Source of the DNA: Helicostylum pulchrum
Lineage: Eukaryota > Mucoromycota > Mucoromycetes > Mucorales > Mucoraceae
NCBI GenBank assembly: GCA_025677825.1
Contig: JAIXMO010000008.1
Location: 62,001 to 126,000 of the forward strand
Direction: 5' to 3'
DNA: 64,000 nt
In this document: positions 11,789 through 26,000 of the stretch, piece after piece
Position numbering within the stretch: position 1 is the stretch's first letter
Layout: the number at the start of each line of letters is the position of its first letter
Made by a program: the position numbers and the translations under genes
Notes under the pieces: model-generated
The model's input: the letters and a program-made list of their open reading frames with translations, nothing else
Told to the model about the DNA's origin: nothing
The model's database searches: none

Positions 11789-13041
11789 TTTTATATATAT
11801 AAAAAAAACAGAATTATATAAAAAGAAATGCAAAAATACTGAAAGAAAAGAAACAATTGACAAAATGTTATTGTTATATCCAGGGTTTTTTTTTTTTTTT
11901 GTTCGAATAAAATAACTTCAGGAGGTTTTTTTTATATATGCGTTCTCAAGGCTAAAGGGGAAGAATGTTATTGCCCTATTTTTACGTTTTGCGTGTGTGT
12001 GGGCCTAATATGAATCATTCCATTGACTTTATCTAGTTTTAAATCGAAAATAAGGATTCTTTTTTTTTGTGTACAGTATACTTTTTTTTTTCTTTTCTTT
12101 TTTAAACAATGAAACAAGATTCCTTTTTTCGCGCGATATCATGTTATATTTTATTACGCTCACAAGGGGGGAGGAAAAGTTTTTTTTCTAGCATTTTTAC
12201 ATATTAAATACCTTTGAATAATACTATAGAAATCGCCGGCACAAATTAAATTTGACGGGTTTCAACACAATTTTTCATTTTAATATTGACGAGCTTTTGA
12301 AATAATACTATACTCAAACTTATTAATTGCTGTAACTTTACCTTTTCTACGTTGAACTAAATAACCCTCCCACTCGATTTTTCTTTTTTTTTGTTGGGTT
12401 TTTTCGTTTTAGTCAATATTAAAAGCTTTATTTCGTAGAATTTATATAAGCCAAACATTATTCTCTATTTATGCACGCACATACTCATCATCTATCTCCA
12501 TCTATATTATAAATATGTGGCAAGTAACAAGAAAAAAAAAATCCAGGAGCTTCTATTGTGTATTTATGCAGTGTGAATACATGGAATCATTTTGGATCAC
12601 ACATCATCTTTTTTTTTGTTTTAGCGTAGTTTTATCAGTATTTTTTTTTTGTATCAAGCTTGCAGAAATGACAACGAGCTAGACCTTTCATTGTTTGTCA
12701 ATAGAAGCATCCATTTTTGACATAAACTTTATATATGCCTTCACAGATACATTCACTTGCATTTCCCTCTTTTTTTTTTCATTAAACCATATTCAAATGT
12801 TCCGGTCTAACAAAAATACAGGGACCACACACTTTCATACAGGCACAGACCAAAAAAAACATATTTTTTTTTTGTTACTTAAATTTTTTTGACTATATCT
12901 CCTACTTTGATAGTCTTTTTTTTTTATTTTTTTAAATACACAACACATATACAAAACACACATTACACATTGCAAATTAAATTTTCTAATAAAAAAATAT
13001 TATACAATGTAAATGATGTTTTTTTTTAAAGAGGAAACAAA
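11789..13041. other. Intergenic between GH72 promoter and ATP2 3' end
   Basis: 1.25 kb holding the GH72 promoter and the ATP2 3' UTR. It is rich in T8-T13 tracts (for example 11887-11900, 12061-12069, 12083-12091). No coding region with family features was found. Tandem T runs near 12600-12660 look like ordinary AT-rich spacer. Confidence 0.55.
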
Positions 13042-14800
<1,759 letters not shown>

Positions 14801-15409
14801 AGCTTAAATACCGAGAGGGAAAGGGGGTGATATAAAATAAAAAAAAAAAAGCTACAGTCAATGGCTTAATTTTTCTCTTTTTTCACCCCCCTCCCCAGAA
14901 AAAAAAATGTGCGGCGCGGAGATTTAATTATTTTAGTAGTAGGGTGAAGGAGAGGGGGGTCTTTTTTTCTTTCTTTTTTTTTATCGCCCCCCAGGACCTT
15001 TAAAGCCTGGGGGGTTGTCATTTCAAAAAGGAAAAAGGCTGAGTGTTAAACTTGGTAGGGTGCATTGGCTTTGAAAGCAAAATATTCACTGTAAACCCAT
15101 CAAACACCATATTCACTTTAAAAATGAAATGGTTTGTATTAATAAAATACGTGTTATTCTACACTTAATTGAGATATAAGAGTACGAAGAAATTAACACT
15201 TTTTTTATTATTAAAAAGACAAATGTATACTTTTAACTGAAGGTTTTTTTTTTTTTTTCTGACGTCACCTGTTTCCTCTTTGCCCCGTAAAACAATTCTT
15301 TCAGTTATTTTCAAAGTCCCAGTTTTCCACCCACAGTCCAAATAAGCGAAAGCCCAAAAAAAAATACCCTTTTTTTTCTCCTCACCCGAAACTACTTTCT
15401 AAATTAACA
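14801..15409. promoter_or_regulatory. Shared divergent promoter region of ATP2 and ATP16
   Basis: 609 bases separate the start codons of two F1-ATP synthase genes transcribed in opposite directions. The region includes a C/G-rich patch at 14985-15015 with the inverted repeat CCCCCCAGG / CCTGGGGGG around 14989-15014, a TGACGTCA-like site at 15260-15267 (TGACGTCACC), and pyrimidine-rich tracts near each start. A joint control of the two subunits is an inference from the arrangement. Confidence 0.6.
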
Positions 15410-16192
15410 ATGAACGTTCTCGCCAGATCTGTCCGTGCTGCTGCCAAGCCTTTTGCCATGGGTAAAGCATAAAACATTTGACAAACAACAGACAAAAAAA
15501 AAACATCAGCTGTAGAAATGGAATTAACAACCTTCTTGTTTTTCTTATAAAAAATAGCCCGTTTCTATGCTACTGAAGCCCCTGTTGCTTCTGACGCTCT
15601 CCGTTTAACTTTTGTTGTTCCTCACCAGGTAAAAAAATATACACACACTTTTTTTTTATTCAGGGCGACCCAAATTTTGATAGATTTTTAACATTAATGA
15701 TTTAGGCTCTTTACCAAGCCGCTAATGTTCAACAAGTTAACTTGGCTGCCACCTCTGGTGACATGGGTATCCTCGCTAACCATGTTCCCACCATTGAACA
15801 ATTGAACCCTGGTGTCGTTGAAGTTGTTGAAAGTGCTGAAATTACCAAGAAGTTCTTCGGTAAGATATACACATATATATAAATGTTTTACCCCCTGTTA
15901 ATTTCTTTTTTCTGCTCAAGTCTCTGGTGGTTTCGCTACCATTAACCCTGATAGCTCTCTCAACATCAATGCTGTCGAAGCTTGTCCTCTTGAAGAATTC
16001 TCTATCGAGGTAAGAATTTTTTTTTTGTAAAGCAGATTTTTTTTTATTAATTCATTTTATTATTAGCGTGTTCAATCCGGTCTTGCTGAAGCTCAAGCTA
16101 ACCTTTCCAGTGCCACTACTGAGAAGGAGAAGGCTGCTGCCAAGATTGAAATTGAGGTTTATGAGGCTCTCCAAAGTGCTTTGTCCAAGTAA
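15410..16192 (+). CDS. ATP16: Mitochondrial F1 ATP synthase subunit delta (5 exons)
   Basis: Exons 15410-15461, 15558-15628, 15706-15859, 15921-16009 and 16067-16192 give 163 residues. The N-terminal M-N-V-L-A-R-S-V-R-A-A-A-K stretch is a mitochondrial presequence. The middle part (L-R-L-T-F-V-V-P-H-Q, A-T-S-G-D-M-G-I-L-A-N-H-V-P) is the beta-sandwich of the delta/bacterial-epsilon family. The last 45 residues form the alpha-helical hairpin (V-Q-S-G-L-A-E-A-Q). This subunit is part of the central rotor stalk, coupling the c-ring to F1. It is divergently paired with ATP2. Codon use favours C-ended codons, as for highly expressed genes. All introns are short (57-96 nt) and phases close exactly. 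Confidence 0.96.
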
Positions 16193-17469
16193 ATTGTATC
16201 ATACAAAAAAGCAAAATATCACAAAGAGCTCTCCTTTCTAAAATCATAATTATATAAACAAATTTATAAAAAAAAAAAAAACGCAATGGATAACATGTGT
16301 GTGTATATTGTGTATGTGTATGTATGTATACGTGTGTTTTGTGTGTTCTAGAATATGAAATAAACTTTATTATAATTATATGGCGAGGCCCATTTCCCTT
16401 TTGTACAATTGAATATATTGAAATCCTGCATTTTCTAAGTTACCTTTTATGACACGAGATTTTTTTTTTTGGTTTATATTGAATAAACAACAAAGAAGAG
16501 GGGTTCCCTCCATGTATAATTTATGCAAAAAGAAAAAAAAAGTTGGATCTCGAGTCTCTGTATTAGTTAGTATACGCCTGATATAATACACTCGTTTTAC
16601 TGTGTTTCTTGATATTGGTCGTATGTTTACTCTTGCAAACAAACAAACAAAAAATCATTTCAAAGTGGTATCTGGTATGTTGATAGATCCGTATGCGCTG
16701 TCTACTTAGATGATAAATTACACTTTAATCAGTTGGATAACAACAGCTCCGTTTCCGCATTGATTATGGTTTAAGCCAAAAAAAAAAAACTCCCTATCGT
16801 TTAGATAACTACGAATCCCACAATGCATAATATGATTGAAACACTCGGGACTAAGTAGTGTAGTAAATAAAACAAGTATGCTTTAGATAACACGTATATC
16901 TGCGTGAGTTTTTAATGAAATGATCTCCCTTTTTAAGATAAGCCCTTTATTTTCGTTATCAAAGTTGGTTGCATGAAGGGAGAGGCTTATTTTTCCTTGT
17001 ATTTTACTCACCATTGATTGAAGGCGACGTGTAAAGCTTCAAGTTGATTTAATTTGTTTTAAAACAGCGATTGGTTCTCTTTTTCTGGGAGTAATTTGAT
17101 TCCTTAAAAGGTCGCCAGTAGTGAAAGTAATGAATACCTTACAATTACATATCCATCAGTAATCCTTGATACGGGATAGAGTATTATACTTTTTTAAAAC
17201 AAAACAAAACAACCTGTTTGATCTGTTTATGATTTAAACCTTGCGTCTCAAAAAAAACTTGTTCCCAAAAATTGCTAATTATCGGTGACTGTTATTGAGT
17301 CTTTAAACGTTCTCGGCTTCTGGGAGTTTGCATGACCAAATATATTGATGGCCGGTGAGAGAGTGCGTGTGTGTGTGGGTGTAGGTGTGTGTCTGCGCGC
17401 CTATAATACCGTAAATAAATAAAAAAGGGTTTTTTTTCTCGTTCTTGTGAGAAAAATTAAATAACAAAA
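16193..17469. other. Intergenic downstream of ATP16
   Basis: 1.28 kb. The first part is the ATP16 3' UTR, with GT-rich simple sequence at 16295-16345. A second GT/CA patch with GTGTGTGTGTG lies at 17365-17390. An 88-codon frame on the minus strand at 16376-16642 and a 71-codon frame at 17303-17518 are not supported. No RNA gene was recognised. Confidence 0.55.
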
Positions 17470-18470
17470 ATGAACTCTTCCAACCACAAGTCATCTCATC
17501 TCTACAGTATGGAAACAAGACCTACTAGCTGTCCTCAAAAAAAGTTGAATACTTATTCCAGAACTGAATTAACTAAACTTCGAGACAAGAATGCCCTAAT
17601 GCTAAGTAACCAGTATGTATTATATTTTCTCTTTTTTTCTTTATCTTCTTCTTACCAAATAAACTTTTTTTTTGTACTGTATAGTTCGATGATTGGTACT
17701 CTGCCTGACAAGGGAGCCAAATTAAAAGAAACAAATCAAATTATAGAGAGTCTATTAGTGGATGGTCGTACAGCCAGGGCTTTTGATGAAATTACCGCTT
17801 CAAATACTACATCAACAATTGATTGTCCTTTAACCAAAAAGTTGGAAGATTTGTCTGTATTAACACCCCGTCAATGTGCTCGAAAGAGATCGGTAGATTA
17901 TGCAAATAAACTAGCTCATAATCATTATACCTCTAGTAGCCTTTTGACAAAGCCAAAGAGAGCTCATGGTAATTATCCTTCTATCTTTTATGACAACTAT
18001 AGTAAACCACCGAATATGATGAGTGACAAGGTAAGTTATCTAAACTAACTCTCCCTTTTTTTTCTTCTTACATATAAACATTTTATTTATTCATTGTATT
18101 AGGCAAAAGTCAGAATGCTGACACTAGACGAATCTGTGTCGTTACAGACAGAGCAAAAATCTTCTATTATAAATGTAGGTGACAAAAAAAAAACCAAGTT
18201 TATATATAGATTTTATCACTTATTTTGCATATTTTTCTCAGAGCGACAAACCACTGGACATTAAGCGTCCCAGCAGAGGTCTCATAAAAACTTTAAAGTA
18301 AAGTATATATGCATATATTTTAGGATCTGTACCTATATTTGTAACTTACACACACCCTATGTACTAGTCTATCAATAGATGTAATTCAAGAAGTAGATAT
18401 TGACGATATAGAACTTCCAGTGGAAGAGTCCGAAGAGGAAGACTACTTTGAATCGATGCTTATTGATTAA
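17470..18470 (+). CDS. Gdown1/POLR2M-like RNA polymerase II regulator candidate (5 exons)
   Basis: Exons 17470-17612, 17685-18030, 18103-18174, 18242-18297 and 18368-18470 give a 239-residue protein with no signal peptide or membrane segment. Residues about 30-65 read E-L-T-K-L-R-D-K-N-A-L-M-L-S-N-H, then M-I-G-T-L-P-D-K-G-A-K-L. This resembles the helix plus L-P-D-K-G-K-K-I signature of metazoan Gdown1 (POLR2M). A second block, M-L-T-L-D-E-S-V-S-L-Q-T-E-Q-K, matches the later conserved L-S-I-E-E-S-L-A-L-Q element of that family, and the protein ends in an acidic tail as Gdown1 does. Gdown1 binds RNA polymerase II and restrains initiation/termination factors. Gdown1 is known mainly from animals, so this is a recognition from motifs and order, not a proven orthology. 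The gene model itself closes in every phase. Confidence 0.6.
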
Positions 18471-19202
18471 ATAAAAATTTACCTTTTTGATGTTCCGTTT
18501 TTTTTTACGCAAGGATGACGTCTATTCTGTGTGTTCCATACTTGGGAGATATACGGCCTCAGCTATTCCACAGAAACTAAAGCTATTCATTACGTATATG
18601 AAATTCTTTCGTATTGTCACGGACAGCACCCCCCCCCAATTCATGCACCTGAGATTATTAATCCTACTATCCAGGGTACATATACCTGTTTAACCTTTAG
18701 CCAGCAAAAAATGTTGGATGCATCTGCTTGAAGTCATTCAATACCCAGTCTAACCCGTAATTTTTCTGGAGTCCCAAGACTCTTGTAAGACGGAGATCTT
18801 GATATAAAGGGGATTCTAGTCAAGCATACATTACACTGTGTACATTTTTTTTCTCTGTGTTAATAATAGAAAAAAAAAATCTTATTTTCACATACGTTCA
18901 TTCAACAAGCCCTTTTTGTGAAATATACTTTAACGTATAGATAGTAGTAATGCATACAAACGTTAGACATAAACGAAAAAAAAAGTATTAACCGTCACTT
19001 TTCGGCTAAACATTTTTCATATACCAGGAGTTTTCAAGCATCTGGCAAAGTAGTTAATATACGGACACTTTTTACTTTTTTTTATCAAGAAAGCAGAAAT
19101 ATACAACAATGGGTAACACATACTGAAGAAGGGGAATTTTTTCTCTAAAAAGAAAGAAAGAGAAACTAAACAAAAGGTTGAAATGTAGATTATCAAAAAG
19201 CA
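18471..19202. other. Intergenic
   Basis: About 730 bases between the Gdown1-like gene and the LUC7-like gene. It contains a C9 run at 18632-18640 and AT-rich spacer. Two overlapping 66-68 codon frames here (18487-18731) share no features with known proteins. The promoter of the LUC7-like gene should lie in the last 200 bases. Confidence 0.5.
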
Positions 19203-20376
19203 ATGTTGGAAGAGCTTATGTCTCAATATGTAGACGTGGATAATAAGGATTTTTGGGATGATAGCGTAAGTTTTTTAAAAGTAAAGATGTAACGCGTGTG
19301 TATTCAATCGTTAGGTATAGATTTGTAAGCATTATATTGTAGCCTTTTGCCCTTCACAATTATTTACCAATACGAAATCTGATCTTGGTGCTTGTGATAA
19401 GATTCATAATGATCGTTTAAAGGAACGTTACCAAAAGACAGCAGATAAGAATAAATATCCTTATGAAGCAGAATTTTATGATTATCTTAATAAACTCATT
19501 TCTGATCTTACACGTAAGATCCGTCAAGGTAATGGTAGATTAAACATTCAAGCAGACGATAAAGCTGCCGAAGCTAGAAAAGAAGAAAGAGAGGAAAAGA
19601 TTGTATTATTAGATGTCAAGATTAAAGAGTTATTACAAAAGGTAGAAGAGGCAGGTGAAGAAGGTCGTGTACAAGAAGCAACCGAACTTCAAAATGAAGT
19701 TGATAAGTTACAAGAAGAGTTAATCATGTTTAAAGAAGTTAGTAATATAATCGTCATAAATGATAATGATAATGATGATACACTAAACACATAATAATAA
19801 TAATAATAATAGAATGCAGATGGCGCTAGTAAAGCAGAGAAGCGTATGGAGGTATAAACATGTTACAAAAATCAATTTACATATATTAATATTAATTAAA
19901 TTTAATCTAGGTATGCGATGTTTGTGGTGCTTTTTTGGTAACAAATGATTCTTCTGATAGATTAGAGGCTCATTATCAGGGTAAGCAACATCAAGGTTAT
20001 TTAAAGATTAGAGAAACTATTGAACAAATGAGAGTAAGTTCAATCAAAGTAACAATAAATTTGTGTGTGTGCGTATTATTAAAACTCATTTATATAGCAA
20101 AATCGTCAACAACAACAACAACAGAGTAGCAGCAGTAATTATTCACGTCAACGTTATGACTATAATAATGATCGCCGAGATGGAGGTAGGCAAAGAGAAT
20201 ATCGTCGTTATTCTGACCGTGGATATAACAACAACAGGGACAATCAACGTCGTAGCCGTGATAGACGTGAGACAAATGATGACGATTTTGCTGGTGAAGT
20301 AGAGCGTTATAGTAGAAGATCTCGTAGAGACTATTCTCGTTCTCGTTCTCCAAGCAAACGATATCGTTATGATTAG
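19203..20376 (+). CDS. LUC7-family U1 snRNP splicing factor, LUC7L3-like (5 exons)
   Basis: Exons 19203-19265, 19321-19737, 19813-19851, 19911-20033 and 20098-20376 give 306 residues. The first zinc finger is formed by I-C-K-H-Y-I-V-A-F-C-P-S with the nearby A-C-D-K-I-H; it is followed by L-F-T-N-T-K-S-D-L-G. A coiled coil rich in Glu/Lys covers about 75-160. The second finger is V-C-D-V-C-G-A-F-L-V ending H-Y-Q-G-K-Q-H. The C-terminal 95 residues are Arg/Ser/Tyr-rich. The family helps U1 snRNP choose 5' splice sites, and the L-F-T-N-T form fits the LUC7L3/CROP branch. Exon 2 must begin at 19321; an AG at 19342 further on would remove the first finger cysteine. A GTTAGT donor is used after exon 2. 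Confidence 0.92.
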
Positions 20377-21374
20377 TAGTAGGTGAAACTTTTTTTTGTT
20401 AATAAATTTAGTTTTATCTTGTTTGTGTGTGTGTGGGCGTATTTTATTATCAAGGGATGTTGTCACGGTTACCACGTGAAGGGGGGGGGGGGGAGTTTAC
20501 CTTTAAAAAGATTCGAATGACCCTTATTGCCACATGCGCTTAGGCTTAGATTGAAAAAAAAAAGCAATATGTATAAAAAAAGCCTCAAATAATAACAACA
20601 ATCATGACATTACAGCTAAAAACGAAGGAGGATAATCAGATATCTTGTTTATCCTTGAACCTATTCTAGCTTTTTAGCGATAATTAAATTGACCTTCAAA
20701 GTTTTAACAGTAGTTAAATCAACCTCCCCCTTTTTTTATATCAGCCATCTCCTTTTAACAGCACTACTACTTTCGTCAGCCTTCCTCTCCTGCTCAAACT
20801 AAGAATATTAGATTACAAGGTTGTCATATCAATTGAATGGGATTGCAACAGACTTTTTTTTAGTGGCGCTATAAAATTTGAGTATCAAAACCTTTCAAAG
20901 AAGCTGTATTATGTGTGTACGTGTGACCAAATTAGATTATATACACTTGAACGAGCACAGAAACCAAGCTCATAAATAAGCTTTTGGATCGTTTATTTTT
21001 GGCTGCCCCTTGTTCAATTAGTTACGTCGAAATGATTTTTATCGTGAGCGACATTGCCACCAAACTTGAATACATAAATTTACTTTTTATATGTAGCTAA
21101 ACCTAATAAGCATGAAAAAAAGCACATCATATGTACGGTTACAAACATTATTGCAGCATTTTTTTTCTAAACACGTATACATTTTAAATTGACACAATTT
21201 ATGGGTTACTGTAACTTAACAACAAATTAAAATCTGAATTTGACGGACCAATAAGTTTTGTCAACAATATTATTTCAATTTCCGTTTTTTTTTTCCACTT
21301 CAGCCCCCCTTTTAGGCCTCCTTTTTTTTTTTTTTTTGACCCCCCATATTTTTCTTATATATATTTTTTCTTTT

Positions 21375-21428
<54 letters not shown>

Positions 21429-21456
21429 CTTCTTTTTTTTTGTTTTTGTATCAATC
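20377..21456. other. Intergenic with G13 and T52 homopolymers
   Basis: 1.08 kb. A G13 run lies at 20481-20493. An uninterrupted run of 52 T lies at 21377-21428, only about 30 bases before the start codon of the cyclin gene. Poly(dT) tracts exclude nucleosomes and are common in fungal promoters, but 52 is extreme. No gene is seen. Confidence 0.7.
21377..21428 (+). repeat. T52 homopolymer
   Basis: Fifty-two consecutive T, flanked by further T-rich sequence on both sides (21365-21376 and 21429-21445). Its length is likely to vary between cells and to be error-prone in sequencing. Confidence 0.95.
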
Positions 21457-22446
21457 ATGAACCAAACTTACAATGTTGAACATAACAATAAACACATTCT
21501 CTCATTACAAACCGATCCAGACTTGTATGCGTTAAAAAAAAAAGAAGAAGCAACAAGACGCACTACTTGTTTCTACTAATCGATTAGCTTATGTCGAAGC
21601 ACTAGTTGGTAACTATATGTCAACCAAAAAATAAATAAATAAGTAATAAAATACTAATACAACAGTGTATCTATAGATATAAATGCGGTTGTCATAGAAA
21701 CAATTTGGTGTAATCATTCAGTCATTAAAGAGTCCCGAGTATCGCCGGTCGTACCATTACGGACTTTTATACAAGAAGTACTGAAGAGATCTCGAACAAC
21801 TTATTCTACGTTACAAACAGCATTATTCTACTTGTTTAGAAGCAGAAATACAATGATGAATCATTTGCAGCAAAATAACGCCTATATTAGTTGTGGCAGA
21901 AGAATGTTTTTAGCTAGTTTAATTGTAGCATCCAAATTTGTACAAGACAAAACATACCGTAATTCAGCCTGGGCAAAGATAGCGGGATTACCAGTTCAAG
22001 AGATTAATACAGCAGAAAGATACTTTTTAAATATACTGAATTATAGACTTTATATTGAACAAAGTACTTTTGATCGTTGGCATAAATTATTACATATCCG
22101 AACACAAGCAAGAATACACAACATACCAACAAGCATTCACGATTTAACTTGTTTATCATTTACTCCAAAATATCATCATCACAATCAACACTATCCAATT
22201 ATTCAATGTACATCAACCTATTCTAATATAACTACTATAAATACATCAACTATTCATTCACCTACTTATCCCCCTCCTCCTTTATCATTATCTCTTCCTA
22301 GCTCTATCTCTTCTTCTCCTGCTCAAACACCTACTCAAATTTCACCTGTTCGTATTACTACTACCACTACGACACAGCAAAAGAGAAAGAATGAAGATAG
22401 AGAACATGCTTCTTTACTAGATAAAAAGCACTGTAGACTATGGTAA
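21457..22446 (+). CDS. Pho80/Pcl-type cyclin (2 exons; frame break in the A run at 21534-21543)
   Basis: The cyclin core is clear. It reads F-I-Q-E-V-L-K-R-S-R-T-T-Y-S-T-L-Q-T-A, C-G-R-R-M-F-L-A-S-L-I-V-A-S-K-F, N-S-A-W-A-K-I-A-G-L and F-L-N-I-L-N-Y-R-L-Y-I, the signature of cyclins that activate Pho85-like CDKs (phosphate, morphology and glycogen control). Exon 2 is 21677-22446 and exon 1 ends at 21608 (donor GTAACT, branch TACTAAT). The ATG at 21457 is in frame up to an A10 run at 21534-21543; beyond it that frame stops, while the frame that joins the cyclin has a stop just before the run. A run one base shorter would join them into about 328 residues. This is either an assembly error, a real frameshift or slippage. 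The C-terminal third is Pro/Ser/Thr-rich and disordered. Confidence 0.8.
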
Positions 22447-22939
22447 TAATAACAAAAGGCGGTTTCTAAATATATATATAAATAAATAAAAAAAAGACGG
22501 TTTTCCAAAAAAAAAAATACCTAAAACGTATGAAACGCTACAACTGTGTTTCGACTATTATATTATGAGCAGATCAAATGTATACAGCTTAAAAACCTGA
22601 AATAAAGAGGTTTTTAGACTGTTACTATTATCATCGTTTAACACAACCTGAACCTATTTAATCAACTGCTTTAAAAAAAGGAATAACCTATTTTTTGTTG
22701 TTGTAACTTCCGCCCTACTTGAACGTATACATACAAATTATCAACTAGCTCATATTCATTATCTTCAACTCGCTCTCTTCTTGAAGCGAAATACAAAGAG
22801 TCTTGTAAAATATTCATATATACAAAGTAAATATACATAATTACATTGTGTACGTGATTACCACTCCAAGTGGAGTTTGTAATGATCCAATCAATGTGTT
22901 ACTCTCCCCCCTTTTTCAGTTTATCCCCTTATTTTCTTC

Positions 22940-22974
<35 letters not shown>

Positions 22975-23006
22975 TCTTCTATGGTGGAGCTGGCTTCATT
23001 TAATAC
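22447..23006. other. Intergenic with CT repeat
   Basis: 560 bases between the cyclin and the chitin-synthase-like gene. A (TC)n tract of about a dozen units lies at 22949-22973, 35 bases before the next start codon. No other feature is seen. Confidence 0.6.
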
Positions 23007-26000
23007 ATGAGTGTTGAAAACTACTCATATATGCGTCGTACAACTTGTAGACGCCTTGTTTGGATATCTTTTGCTCACTTTTTAACCTTTTTTATACCAA
23101 ATATCGCTCTTCGCCATGTAGGAGGAATGACCACTTCTGGTAAAACAAGTTATACATCTCTTTTTATTTATACAAAAGTAACTCATCTCTTTTTTTTTTC
23201 ATTAGCATCTCGAAATGCATGGCGTGAAAAAATTGCTCTATTTTTTTTATTACTATTTTCTTCTGCATTCTTTTGCTTTTGGTTAGAGTATATTTCCAGC
23301 CTTTTTTGTGATCCTGAAAAGACATATGACTATGGATCTGTATTTGCGAATGAATCGAGATTTACTGCGATCAATGGAAAGGCAGTAAATTGGCATCAAT
23401 ATGATGGTCCGCCCGATACAATGATAGATTACGTTAACCAGTACCCTCACCATGATTTATCTTGGAATTTCCCTACATTTCTTGACCGTGAATACGATTG
23501 TTTGTATGGTAAAAGCGATGAAATCGAAGCTTGGTTAGAACATTTAATAGATACAGATACAGGTTATAGTTTTCAAGATGGTCATTTAACGGAATGCCCT
23601 TTACCTGGCAAACGTAATCAAACTGGTGCACCTTGCTTTCGTGGACTTGATATACAAAATACACTAGATTCATTATCCATACAAGGAGGTAAATTAACTC
23701 TTACTCTTTTTTTTTAACTGTGTAAATCTATCCTTTTTATTAAATCGAGAATTTTCTTTTTTTTTTAAAAAAAGATATTATGTACGATCCAGAAAAAATT
23801 CGCCAGATGTATAATGGATTACCAACACCAACTAATTCAACAAAACAAGCATTTGTGATACTAGACGGATATGCGTTAGACGTGACAACTTATTTAAATG
23901 TAGCAACAAACATTATCTCTCTTTCTTCCACCATGAGCTCAAGGTCATTCGCACTCGACAGATTATTCTTACCGTTAGACCTTACCATGTTTTTATACAT
24001 TAATCTGGGCCAAGATATATCTCCTTATTTTGCTGGTAATGTAAGTAATTCTGAAGTCTACCGAAAATGCCTTGTTGAAATGTTTAAACGAGGCGTTGTA
24101 CCTTCTTATGTATCTTCTGGCTGCTCTCGTATTAATCCTGCTCTATGGGCAACAATGGGTGCTGGCTTGGTTTACTTTCTCATAAAGATGAATTTAGCCT
24201 ACCTATCTCGTGTTTCTTTTGTTCAGCGCTTACTATTTTCTTCTGCGCCTGAATTATCTGCCTTGTATTGTTCTTCTTCCTCCGCGCGTGTATGGCCTCA
24301 CACCATATTGATGGTACCTTGCTTTGCTGAGTCTTCTGATATATTAAAGCAAACTCTCGATACTCTCTCAAGATCAACTTATGAAGATGACAAGAAATTA
24401 CTGCTATTTGTGTGTGATGGTATTACTACCAGTTCTTTAGAACAAAAGGAAACACACATACTGTTACTAGAATACCTCGGTTATAGTTGTACCGAAGAAC
24501 CATTACCTCAGCCCTATGTCTCACTGGGCCAAGGCCGCAAGAGGATCAACTATGCGCGAGTTTATTCAGGGTATTATGAGACCGGTCGTAACCGAGTACC
24601 TTACTTGGTCATTGTCAAAGTAGGTCAACCAACGGAACAGCGTACTACTACTACTACTACTACGATTCAAAATCAAGCTCCGGTTGGTAACCGAGGTAAA
24701 CGCGATTCACTTATAATTGTGTTTGGTTTCTTGGAGAGATGTATGAACTTGGCAAATAATCGTATTACACCACTGGATTATGAAATCTTTAATCAATGCT
24801 ATAACGTACTAGGTATCGATCCCAGGTATTTTAAATATATTTTGGTCACAGATGCTGATATCCAAGTACAGAGTGATGTTGTACAAAAGCTAGTATCACG
24901 TTTAGAAGGGGACCGAAAGATGCTGGCTGTAAGTGGCCATGTACGACCGGCTAATCCAGAAGAGAACTTGACAACCATGCTACAAATTTTTCCAGTATAT
25001 ATGGCATTTTATTCTTGTTTAGCGTACGAAGCGTGTCTTAATAGCGTCATGACAATTCAAGGTGGTTTAGTCATGTATAAGATCTGGACTGAAAATATAC
25101 CTCATCGAGAACAAAACGATAAGTTTGTGAAAAAATGGAAGTTATTACGGCAACATCCTTCTTCTTCTTCGCAGCAATCGTTTCATCATCGTACAAAGTG
25201 GCCAAAGTTAAGTGATGAGATCATTATTAGTAACCCGTTTAAAGATCCTTCAATAAGACGTAGTAGCTCAAGCGACACTACCATCACTACCACAACGACA
25301 TCATACCAACAACGTGATCGTCCTGATTCTCGTTTATCCTTATCTGCTCGTGTGGATATCAGGGCATGTTGTGTTCATCCTACTGTGTTGCGAGGCATTG
25401 CTACACCAGAAGCAAACACCATGCATATGCAAAACGTCTTGCTCCTCGGTGAAGAAAAAATCATGCCTACCGTACTACTCCGATCTCACCCCGGCCACCG
25501 CCTAGGCTTTGAACCTGACGCTGTAGGCTATGCTACTCTACCCACCAATTTTTTCGCGCTTCAAGGTCTTCAAATCAGAAACTTGCGTGCCGCGTTTCAT
25601 AACCAGCTGGAGATGCAGCGTGTATCTTGGCAACTCGGTATTACTTACTGGATCCTATCCACAACTGAGATTCTCGACATGATTTTCTCTATGCCGATTA
25701 TCATCTACTTGTATAGCATCTTTGGCAGGTCTGTAAAACAGCAGGCGATTGCCTACATTATCATTGCCTATTCGTTTACGGGGCTGGTCGTTTTACATAT
25801 CCTGTTCTTCTTGTTGAGACGTCAGTTTAGGTACATCCTTTGGTTCGTATTATACTGTTTCATGTCTTTACCTCTATTTGCAATCTACTTTCCTATACTA
25901 TCTGTTTGGAAAAGTGACGATGCTAACCGTTGGTACGATGTTTGGTCTATTAAAAAGGACTACAAAGGCAACTCAAGATTACACGGGATTATCGATGATA

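Noticed and set aside
19321..19342. Alternative acceptor at 19342 for LUC7-like exon 2, with a 4-nt microexon
   Set aside because: The acceptor at 19320 keeps phase and restores the first zinc-finger cysteine, so no microexon is needed.
20143..20475. 110-codon minus-strand frame
   Set aside because: Antisense shadow of the Arg/Ser-rich exon of the LUC7-like gene.
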